DNA of 6,288 nt, taken from Thiohalobacter sp. Lineage in GTDB: Bacteria; Pseudomonadota; Gammaproteobacteria; DSM-19610. Position numbers and translations under genes: made by a program. Positions 1-5,790 of the stretch are shown here, piece after piece (positions within the stretch are counted from its first letter, which is position 1; each line of letters begins with the position of its first letter). Under the pieces are notes generated by a model. It worked only from the letters and a program-made list of their open reading frames with translations, had not been told where the DNA came from and made no database searches. The DNA lies in assembly GCA_027080445.1 (NCBI GenBank), contig JALWRY010000463.1:1-6288 (forward strand). Direction: 5' to 3'.

Positions 1-446
1 GCCACCGCCTGTGCCGTAGTAAAACCATTACCACCGAACAGGTTCAGCAGAGAAATATCTTCCAGGTCGTAACAACCCTCGATGCGTTCACGCACCCACC
101 GTGCGCAAGGAAAATCACGACCACGCAAGCCAACACGACCACGCGTGCCGAGCCGGCATGGCACGGTCACACCGGCCAGCGTAACCTGCCATTCACGCGG
201 CAAGCCACTCCGGGTCGGCTCCCACTGGCCCGCATGACCGACATCATCCACATAGATCCAGTCAGCCTGCCAGCCCTGCACCTCAGGTTCACCGGTAGCC
301 AGTGGGTCCCGGGTTTCGACGATGTACTCACCCCAGCGTTCCAGCTTGCGACCACGGCCAAAATCGAGCAGCGCGTAATCATCCACCGGCGTTGTCACGT
401 AGACATCAAGACAGGCGGATGCCGGGATAGCGGGGAGTTCAACCAT
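1..446 (-). CDS. Class I SAM-dependent methyltransferase-like protein, 3' end beyond the left edge
   Basis: The first 148 codons are present, starting at ATG 446-444; the rest lies left of the window. An in-frame TGA lies two codons upstream, so no longer start is possible. Visible features resemble the RlmI/RlmK-type rRNA cytosine methyltransferase family. Residues 25-39 (ALLDFGRGRKLERWG) match the family's 'LLDsGdgrKLErfG' strand. Residues 112-118 (FPCARWV) sit where the family has 'FPEQ..NW'. Residues 133-142 (LLNLFGGNGF) match the SAM-binding motif I form 'vLNLFaYTGg'. An N-terminal PUA domain, as in RlmI, is absent. The catalytic cysteine region would lie in the missing part, so the substrate (rRNA or other) cannot be stated. 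The gene follows the ATPase on the same strand after 34 bases and is probably cotranscribed; no strong ribosome site is visible. The family call rests on remembered motif patterns. Confidence 0.6.
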   Translation of the reverse strand, partial: MVELPAIPASACLDVYVTTPVDDYALLDFGRGRKLERWGEYIVETRDPLATGEPEVQGWQADWIYVDDVGHAGQWEPTRSGLPREWQVTLAGVTVPCRLGTRGRVGLRGRDFPCARWVRERIEGCYDLEDISLLNLFGGNGFTTAQAV

Positions 447-480
447 GATTCAGCCGACCATTGCGGGGACAGGTTTACGA

Positions 481-1293
481 TCAAAAAACCGACGCACTCA
501 GTTCGTTGACCGCTGCAAGCATCTCGGCATCATCGGTGAGGGCCTGGGCAATGCTGGAACGGCAGGCGATAACCGGCTGGATACCGGATTGCATCAACTT
601 GGCGGCATGCACCAGCAGGCGGGTACTGGCGCCTTCCTCCAGCCCGCTGCCTTTGAGATTACGGGTCATCTGGGCGAACTTCACCAGTTGCTCCGCCATT
701 TCAGGTTCGATGGCCGCCTCATTGGCGATGATTTTCGCCTCAAGCTCTGCCACCGGGTAGTCGAATTCCAGCGCCACAAAACGCTGCCGGGTACTCTGCT
801 TAAGGTCCTTGAGTACGCTCTGGTAGCCCGGGTTATAGGAAATCGCCATACAGAAGTCGTCGCTGGCCTCCAGCAATTCACCCAGCTTTTCCATGGGTAA
901 GACGCGCCGGTCGTCAGCCAGCGGGTGAATAACCACCGTGGTGTCCTTGCGCGCCTCGACAATTTCGTCGAGATAACAGATGCCGCCGGCACGCACTGCC
1001 CTCGCCAGCGGCCCATCCACCCACACCGTTTCACCGCCGCTGATCAGGAAGCGCCCCACCAGGTCAGAGGCGGTTAAATCATCGTGACAGGAGACCGTGA
1101 TCAGGGGCCGTTTCAGCCGCCACGCCATGTGTTCCATAAAACGCGTTTTACCACAGCCGGTCGGCCCCTTGAGCAGCACCGGCAACTGGTTGGCGTAGGC
1201 CGCCTCGAACACCTCGATCTCGTTACCGACAGGCTCGTAATAGGGCTCATCCGTGATAAAATATTCTTCTGGCTTAAGGACTTGCGCTGTCAT
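481..1293 (-). CDS. cbbQ: CbbQ/NirQ/NorQ-family AAA+ ATPase (MoxR group)
   Basis: This 270-residue protein has the usual CbbQ/NorQ length. Visible motifs are Walker A GPTGCGKT (43-50), Walker B ICYLDE (105-110), a sensor-1 region ending in SYNPGYQ (152-158), an arginine-finger motif RQRF (169-172) and a sensor-2 region GASTRLLVHAA (221-231). All key AAA+ residues appear intact, so it should be an active ATPase. Known family members form hexamers that work with a VWA-domain partner (CbbO, NorD) to remodel or activate metalloenzymes such as Rubisco or nitric oxide reductase. No such partner lies in the window; the next gene on this strand is a methyltransferase. I chose ATG 1293 over an in-frame TTG at 1311, because family proteins begin near here and the upstream GAGG then lies in the leader; the ribosome site is weak either way. 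The family call is firm. The substrate is unknown, and the symbol means family membership rather than proven Rubisco activation. Confidence 0.88.
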   Translation of the reverse strand: MTAQVLKPEEYFITDEPYYEPVGNEIEVFEAAYANQLPVLLKGPTGCGKTRFMEHMAWRLKRPLITVSCHDDLTASDLVGRFLISGGETVWVDGPLARAVRAGGICYLDEIVEARKDTTVVIHPLADDRRVLPMEKLGELLEASDDFCMAISYNPGYQSVLKDLKQSTRQRFVALEFDYPVAELEAKIIANEAAIEPEMAEQLVKFAQMTRNLKGSGLEEGASTRLLVHAAKLMQSGIQPVIACRSSIAQALTDDAEMLAAVNELSASVF

Positions 1294-1314
1294 TCCGATT
1301 CCCGACCTCAATCG

Positions 1315-1384
1315 TTTTTAAAGGGGTCAGTACCCTTAAATTTTTAAAACCTGGAAAATTTAAGGGTACTGACCCCTTTAAAAA
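1315..1384. repeat. Perfect 30-bp inverted repeat with 10-base loop, REP/MITE-like
   Basis: The left arm (1315-1344) is the exact reverse complement of the right arm (1355-1384), with a 10-base spacer (TAAAACCTGG). Each arm also carries its own small dyad, GGGTCAGTACCC, so each half can fold separately or the whole can form one long stem. The outer ends are T5 on the left and A5 on the right, and no T-run follows the stem on either strand, so it is not a classical intrinsic terminator. The core GGGGTCAGTACCC flanked by TTAAA resembles dispersed extragenic palindromes near REP-associated transposases in gammaproteobacteria; that resemblance is from memory and untested. It ends 21 bases before the ATPase start codon, so it lies in that gene's leader or promoter. 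No transposase or target-site duplication is visible. Confidence 0.85.
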
Positions 1385-1470
1385 AGGATCCCTTTCAAAG
1401 GTAAAAAGCGTAACGCGTCTTACGGCGCACGGCAACAAAGCTCACAAAGCAGGGGTGATATATATGCCCC

Positions 1471-1517
1471 TTATTACTAAATCGAAAGATTCGATACACT
1501 TTATATAAAGATACTAT
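1471..1517 (+). promoter_or_regulatory. Candidate promoter region of the qmoA operon
   Basis: An AT-rich segment lies 121-167 bases upstream of the qmoA start, in otherwise GC-rich surroundings. Possible -10 hexamers are TACACT (1495-1500) and GATACT (1510-1515). The first could pair with TTATTA (1471-1476) at 18 bases, but that -35 matches the sigma-70 consensus poorly. No single assignment is convincing. The placement is inferred from base composition and from lack of a better candidate. Confidence 0.25.
1481..1495. promoter_or_regulatory. 15-bp palindrome, candidate operator
   Basis: The sequence ATCGAAAGATTCGAT has two perfect 6-base arms (ATCGAA and TTCGAT) around a 3-base centre. It sits inside the AT-rich candidate promoter zone upstream of qmoA and could bind a dimeric regulator. 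I do not recognise it as the site of a known factor, and a single 15-bp dyad can occur by chance. Confidence 0.3.
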
Positions 1518-1564
1518 GGAACCGCCCAAGGCGGTGGAGTATTGTTGCCCCTCGATTTTTCGCC

Positions 1565-1590
1565 CCGGCCCGGATCGCTGTCCGGGCCGG
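1565..1590 (+). other. GC-rich hairpin in the presumed qmoA leader
   Basis: Perfect 10-bp arms CCGGCCCGGA (1565-1574) and TCCGGGCCGG (1581-1590) enclose a 6-base loop. The stem is almost entirely G-C. It is followed by AAAAGTTC rather than a T-run, and no T-run follows on the minus strand, so it is not a normal intrinsic terminator in either direction. It ends 47 bases before the qmoA ATG and leaves the ribosome site free. A role in mRNA protection, attenuation or regulator binding is possible but unproven. Confidence 0.55.
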
Positions 1591-1625
1591 AAAAGTTCTC
1601 ATTTATTGTCACAGCAACTCTGGAC

Positions 1626-1630
1626 GGAGG
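1626..1630 (+). promoter_or_regulatory. Ribosome binding site deciding the qmoA start
   Basis: GGAGG lies 7 bases before ATG 1638. The reading frame is open further upstream to a TTG at 1542, but that longer start lacks a comparable site and would add 32 unconserved residues across the leader hairpin. The site therefore fixes the start at 1638. Confidence 0.9.
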
Positions 1631-1637
1631 AGTATCC

Positions 1638-2924
1638 ATGTCAGAGGTTATCGCAACCAACCAGACGATTCTGGTGGTGGGTGGCGGCATCAGCGGTATG
1701 ACCGCTGCACTGGAAGCCGCCGAATGCGGCAAACAGGTCATTCTGGTGGAGAAGAATCCATCGATTGGCGGCCGCGTCAGCCAGCTTTACAAGTATTTCC
1801 CCAAGCTCTGTCACCCCAAGTGCGGCCTGGAGATCAACCTGAAGCGGATCAAGGCCAACCGCAACCTGCGCGTGATGGCCATGACCGAGGTGTCCGCCAT
1901 CAGTGGTGACGCCGGCAACTACAGTGTCACGCTAAAGACCGCGCCGCGTTACGTCAACGAAAACTGCACCAGCTGCGGAGCCTGTGGCGATGCCGTGGAA
2001 GCCGAGTTCGACAGTGAGTACAACTACGGCATGAACAAGCGCAAGGGCGCCTACCTGCCGTTCAACCAGGCCTACCCGGAACGCTATGTGCTGGACCCGG
2101 CTATCATTGGCACCGATGATGCCGAAAAAGCCAAAGCGGCGTGCAAGTACGGCGCCATTGACCTGGACATGGGCGAAAGTGAAAGCACCATCACCGTTGG
2201 CGCCATCATCTGGGCCACCGGCTGGAAGCCTTACGATGCCGGCAAGATCCAGCCTTACGGTTATGATCGTTTCCAGAACGTGATCACCTCTGTCGAGTTC
2301 GAGCGCATGCTCGACCCGCACGGCCCGACCGGTGGAAAGATTCTGCGCCCGAGCGATGGCAAGGAAGCGAAGGATGTCGCCTTCATCCAGTGTGCCGGTT
2401 CACGTGACAAGAATCACCTGGCGCACTGCTCACGCATCTGCTGCATGGCCAGCCTCAAGCAGACCACCTACCTGCGCGAACAGTACGGTGACGACGGCAA
2501 GGGCACGGTGTACTACATCGATATCCGCGCCATCGATCGTATCGACGATTTCTACCAGAACGTGCAGAAGGATCCGAACATCAGCTTCGTGAAATCCAAG
2601 GTCGCTTCCATCACCGAAGACAAGGAAACCGGCAACCCGGTCCTGCACGGTGTAGACACCGAGGGTTACCATCGTTACAGCAACCCGCACGAGCTGGTCG
2701 TGCTGGCGATTGGCATGGAACCCAGCGTTCCGGCCGGCGACTTCCCCATCGAAGTCGTGCTGAATGAAGAAGGATTCGTGGAACTGGATGAAGCCAACGG
2801 CGCATTTTTCGCCGCCGGTTGTTCGTCAGACGCACTGGACGTGAACCGCGCGGTACAAAGCGCCACGGCCAGCGCACTGCGCGCCATCCAGGTTGTCAAC
2901 AAAGTTGCCGGTGCGGAGGGTTAA
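1638..2924 (+). CDS. qmoA: QmoA: HdrA-like FAD/Fe-S subunit of the quinone-interacting oxidoreductase
   Basis: This 428-residue soluble protein is close to the usual QmoA length. An N-terminal FAD-binding Rossmann motif GGGISGM (15-21) and E38 at the end of the second strand show the HdrA-type flavoprotein fold. Cysteines C58 and C62 follow in KLCHPKCGLE. The inserted ferredoxin-like domain keeps C110, C113 and C116 but lacks the following Cys-Pro; of its second half only C169 (ACKYGAID) remains, so it can ligate one [4Fe-4S] cluster at most. An HdrA-type cysteine cluster follows: C252, C264, C268, C269 (QCAG...HCSRICCM). The C-terminal AGCSSD segment (393-398) closes the FAD site. QmoA is known to act with QmoB in electron exchange with APS reductase AprBA. 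It is the first gene of the operon, 3 bases before qmoB. HdrA1 of an Hdr-like complex is an alternative name; the companion qmoB makes QmoA the better one. Confidence 0.9.
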   Translation: MSEVIATNQTILVVGGGISGMTAALEAAECGKQVILVEKNPSIGGRVSQLYKYFPKLCHPKCGLEINLKRIKANRNLRVMAMTEVSAISGDAGNYSVTLKTAPRYVNENCTSCGACGDAVEAEFDSEYNYGMNKRKGAYLPFNQAYPERYVLDPAIIGTDDAEKAKAACKYGAIDLDMGESESTITVGAIIWATGWKPYDAGKIQPYGYDRFQNVITSVEFERMLDPHGPTGGKILRPSDGKEAKDVAFIQCAGSRDKNHLAHCSRICCMASLKQTTYLREQYGDDGKGTVYYIDIRAIDRIDDFYQNVQKDPNISFVKSKVASITEDKETGNPVLHGVDTEGYHRYSNPHELVVLAIGMEPSVPAGDFPIEVVLNEEGFVELDEANGAFFAAGCSSDALDVNRAVQSATASALRAIQVVNKVAGAEG

Positions 2925-2927
2925 ACC

Positions 2928-5144
2928 GTGTCAGATTTAAAAATTGGAGCCTATATTTGTAAAGGTTGCGGCCTGGGCGAACGCCTCGACTGCGACCAGC
3001 TGGCCACCGTGGCCCAGCGCGACGGCAAGGCGCAGGTAGTGCAACAGCACGACTTCCTGTGTTCCGCCGAGGGCGTGAAGCTGATCCAGAACGATATCGA
3101 CAACGAAGGCGTCAACCGTGTCGTGATCGGCGCCTGCTCGCGCCGTGCCAAGACCGAAGCCTTCGACTTTCAGGGTGTCAACGTGTCACGTTGCAACCTG
3201 CGCGAAGGCGTTATCTGGGTCCGCCCGGACGAGGACGACATGCGTGAAACCACGCAGGAAATGGCCGAAGACTATATACGCATGGGTTGCGCCGAGGCCA
3301 AGCACTCGCTCATCCCCGCTTCCGCACAGGAAAAGGGTACCGACAACACCGTGCTGGTGGTCGGTGGTGGTATCACCGGCATGACGGCGGCACTGGAAGC
3401 CGCCAAGACCGGTTACCCGGTCGTACTGGTCGAGAAAACCGGTGAACTCGGTGGCTATGTTGGCAAGATGTGGAAGGATGTGCCGATGCACGCCCCCTAC
3501 ACCGACCCGGTCGACACAGCCACTGCCGCCATGGCCGCTGAGATCGAAGCCAACAGCCTGATCACGGTGCACCTGAATTCCACCATCAGCAAAACCTCCG
3601 GCGCGCCGGGCCGTTTCGCGGTGGACATCAGCACCGAGAGCGGTTCCACCACCACCATCAACATCGGCGCCATCATCCAGGCCTCCGGCGCCACGCCCTA
3701 CGACGCCAGCCAGCTGCCGGAACTTGGCTACGGCAAGAGCAAGGACGTGGTCGATCGCGTGGAACTGGAACAACTGGCCATCGCCGCCAACGGCGGGCCG
3801 ATCAAGCGCCCGTCCGACGGCAAGGAAGTGAAGAAGGTCACCTTCATCCAGTGTGCCGGCCAGCGCAGTGAGAAAGAGGGCCACCTGAACTACTGTTCCG
3901 GCGACTGCTGCCTGACCTCCATCAAGCAGGCCATGTACTTCAAGGACCAGAACCCGGATATCGAAACCGAAATCCTGTTCGACGACCTGCGCACCCCGGG
4001 CGCCCCGGGTGAGGACTTCTATCGCAGTGGCCAGGACAAGATGGTCACCTTCCGCAAGGCGGTTGTCAGCGAAGTGGTCGGTGGGAGCAATGGCCCGGTG
4101 GTCAAGTTCAAGGACAAGATCCTCGACGAAGACGTGGAAGAAGAAGCCGACCTGGTAGTACTGGCCACCGGCATGGTCGCCAACTCCGGTGTCGATATCG
4201 ACGAAGTGCCGCAGAATGAACCCGGCGAGTGGGAAGTCAGCGTGGATTCCATCCTCAACCTGAACTACCGCCAGGGCAAGGACCTGCCGCACCTGAAGTA
4301 CGGCTTCAACGATTCACACTTCATCTGCTTCCCGTATGAAACCCGCCGTACCGGCATCTACACCTGTGGCCCGGTCCGTCGCCCGATGGACACCCAGCAG
4401 GCCATCGATGATGCCACCGGCGCCACCCTGAAAGCCATCCAGGAAATCGAGAATGCCAAGGTCGGCCGCGCCGCGCATCCGCGCTCCGGCGACCTGTCGT
4501 ACCCGATCTTCCGCAAGGAAGGCTGCACACAGTGCAAACGTTGCACAGTGGAATGCCCGTTCGGCGCCATCGACGAAGATGAAAAACGCTTCCCGGTGTT
4601 CAACGAATCGCGTTGTCGCCGGTGTGGCACCTGCATGGGCGCCTGCCCGGTACGCGTTATCTCCTTCGAGAACTATTCCTGCGATACCGTCGGCCAGCAG
4701 CTCAAGAACGTGGAAATCCCGGAAGAGTGGGACGAGAAGCCGCGCATCCTGGTGCTGGCCTGCGAAAATGACGCCTACCCGGCGCTCGACATGGGTGCCC
4801 AGCAGGGCAACCACTACAGTCAGTGGGCGCGAATCATCCCGGTACGCTGCCTCGGTTCGGTCAACACCATCTGGATAACCGATGCACTGAACTCGGGCTA
4901 CGACGGCGTCATCCTGATGGGTTGCCAGAAGGGCGAAAACTACCAGTGTCACTTCGTCAAGGGTTCTGAAATGGCGGCTGTTCGAATGAGCAAGGTCGAC
5001 CAGACGCTTGAGACCCTCAACCTCGAAAAAGAACGCGTTGAAACCTACGAGGTCGCCATCACCGATATCGACCGCGCGCCCGGACTGATCAATGACATGG
5101 CAGAGACCATTGAAAAGATCGGCCTGAGCCCGTTCAAGTTCTAG
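2928..5144 (+). CDS. qmoB: QmoB: HdrA-like flavoprotein fused to ferredoxin and MvhD-like domains
   Basis: The 738-residue length and domain order match QmoB. The N-terminal part (1-130) carries conserved cysteines C11, C14, C22, C45 and C70. An FAD Rossmann motif GGGITGM (146-152) and E169 follow, then the HdrA-type cysteine set C309, C323, C327, C328. A full two-cluster ferredoxin domain follows: C533/C536/C539/C543P and C563/C566/C569/C573P. The C-terminal domain (about 605-738) resembles MvhD, the subunit that links hydrogenase to heterodisulfide reductase, with C612, C641, C666 and C674 as likely [2Fe-2S] ligands. No membrane segment or signal peptide is seen. The start is GTG 2928, with GGAGG ending 8 bases upstream inside the end of qmoA, which suggests translational coupling. 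In the known system QmoB relays electrons between AprBA, QmoA and the third subunit. A 368-codon antisense open frame opposite it is a codon-bias shadow. Confidence 0.93.
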   Translation: MSDLKIGAYICKGCGLGERLDCDQLATVAQRDGKAQVVQQHDFLCSAEGVKLIQNDIDNEGVNRVVIGACSRRAKTEAFDFQGVNVSRCNLREGVIWVRPDEDDMRETTQEMAEDYIRMGCAEAKHSLIPASAQEKGTDNTVLVVGGGITGMTAALEAAKTGYPVVLVEKTGELGGYVGKMWKDVPMHAPYTDPVDTATAAMAAEIEANSLITVHLNSTISKTSGAPGRFAVDISTESGSTTTINIGAIIQASGATPYDASQLPELGYGKSKDVVDRVELEQLAIAANGGPIKRPSDGKEVKKVTFIQCAGQRSEKEGHLNYCSGDCCLTSIKQAMYFKDQNPDIETEILFDDLRTPGAPGEDFYRSGQDKMVTFRKAVVSEVVGGSNGPVVKFKDKILDEDVEEEADLVVLATGMVANSGVDIDEVPQNEPGEWEVSVDSILNLNYRQGKDLPHLKYGFNDSHFICFPYETRRTGIYTCGPVRRPMDTQQAIDDATGATLKAIQEIENAKVGRAAHPRSGDLSYPIFRKEGCTQCKRCTVECPFGAIDEDEKRFPVFNESRCRRCGTCMGACPVRVISFENYSCDTVGQQLKNVEIPEEWDEKPRILVLACENDAYPALDMGAQQGNHYSQWARIIPVRCLGSVNTIWITDALNSGYDGVILMGCQKGENYQCHFVKGSEMAAVRMSKVDQTLETLNLEKERVETYEVAITDIDRAPGLINDMAETIEKIGLSPFKF

Positions 5145-5152
5145 GAGCAGTC

Positions 5153-5779
5153 ATGAGTAACTACAACCAGGAAATGATCGAAAAGTACCGCGGCAACTTC
5201 CTCAAGGAAGTGCAGGACAACGTAGAGGAAGGCGACTGGGTGAAAATGTGCATGCAGTGTGGCGTGTGCTCCGGTTCCTGCCCGCTGGGTCCGCACTGGG
5301 AACACCCGCCACAGGAAATCTTCATGATGATCCGCGCCGGCAAGCGTGAAGAAGTGCTGGAGTCCACCTCCATGTGGATGTGTACCTCCTGCTACAACTG
5401 TATCGCCCGTTGCCCGCGTGGTCTGCCGATCACGCACATCATGCACGGTCTGGCGACCTACTCGAAGCGCCTGGGCCTGGCCCCGCAACAGCAGCCGACA
5501 GCCAAGTTCGCGCAGCTGTTCTGGGACAACCTGGTCAAAAAGGGTCGCGTCAACGAGTTGAAACTGGGCCTGTCGCTGTACTTCATGAACGGCTTTGGTG
5601 AAGGCATCAAGACGTCCCTGAAGATGAAAGATATCGGGCTGAACATGCTGAAAGCCGGGCGCATGACGCCAATGGAAATGCTCGGCGGTCACAGCTGCAA
5701 AGACACGAAAGGCTTCCAGGCCATGCTGAAAAAAGCGCAGGAACTTGAAGAAGCGCGTATCGGCAAGCACGGAAACTGA
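5153..5779 (+). CDS. hdrC: HdrC-like double [4Fe-4S] protein replacing the QmoC Fe-S domain
   Basis: This 208-residue protein has two complete ferredoxin motifs: C33/C36/C39/C43P and C77/C80/C83/C87P. They sit in the helical context typical of heterodisulfide reductase subunit C and of the N-terminal part of QmoC. The remaining roughly 120 residues are hydrophilic to amphipathic with no clear transmembrane helix, so the haem b membrane domain of classical QmoC is absent. ATG 5153 is preceded by AGGAG, which overlaps the qmoB stop codon (8-base gap). The role inferred from the family is to pass electrons between the QmoAB flavin/Fe-S core and the HdrB-like subunit encoded next. I use hdrC for family membership. 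The protein could equally be named as a QmoC-like fragment, but a separate HdrB gene right after it favours a genuine HdrCB pair. Confidence 0.88.
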   Translation: MSNYNQEMIEKYRGNFLKEVQDNVEEGDWVKMCMQCGVCSGSCPLGPHWEHPPQEIFMMIRAGKREEVLESTSMWMCTSCYNCIARCPRGLPITHIMHGLATYSKRLGLAPQQQPTAKFAQLFWDNLVKKGRVNELKLGLSLYFMNGFGEGIKTSLKMKDIGLNMLKAGRMTPMEMLGGHSCKDTKGFQAMLKKAQELEEARIGKHGN

Positions 5780-5790
5780 GGAGAACTGAC

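Larger units (their letters stand above)
1294..1637. other. Divergent intergenic control region
   Basis: This gene-free stretch of 344 bases separates the minus-strand ATPase from the plus-strand Qmo/Hdr operon. From left to right it holds a perfect 30-bp inverted repeat (1315-1384), a small palindrome CCTTTCAAAGG (1391-1401), an AT-rich zone (about 1457-1517) with a 15-bp dyad, and a GC-rich hairpin (1565-1590) just before the qmoA ribosome site. A 61-codon open frame starting at ATG 1516 overlaps qmoA out of frame and lacks a ribosome site, so I do not call it. Promoters for both directions must lie here unless the operons are fed from elsewhere. Confidence 0.8.

Noticed and set aside
445..900. 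151-codon plus-strand open frame opposite the ATPase
   Set aside because: It lies opposite the well-supported CbbQ gene, whose Walker and sensor motifs identify the true coding strand.
1315..1384. Inverted repeat as an intrinsic terminator
   Set aside because: The T-run precedes the stem and does not follow it on either strand, and the element lies between two divergent genes, where a terminator for either is not expected.
1542..1637. N-terminal extension of QmoA from TTG 1542, giving 460 residues
   Set aside because: It would cross the GC hairpin, has no ribosome site and adds sequence unlike the family; ATG 1638 has a strong GGAGG at 7 bases.
1516..1701. Short 61-codon open frame starting before qmoA (possible leader peptide)
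   Set aside because: It has no ribosome site and overlaps the qmoA start out of frame. Its length and composition do not suggest a leader peptide.
3186..4292. 368-codon open frame on the minus strand opposite qmoB
   Set aside because: It lies wholly inside a clear real gene, shows no recognisable motif and is the usual antisense shadow of GC-rich codon use.
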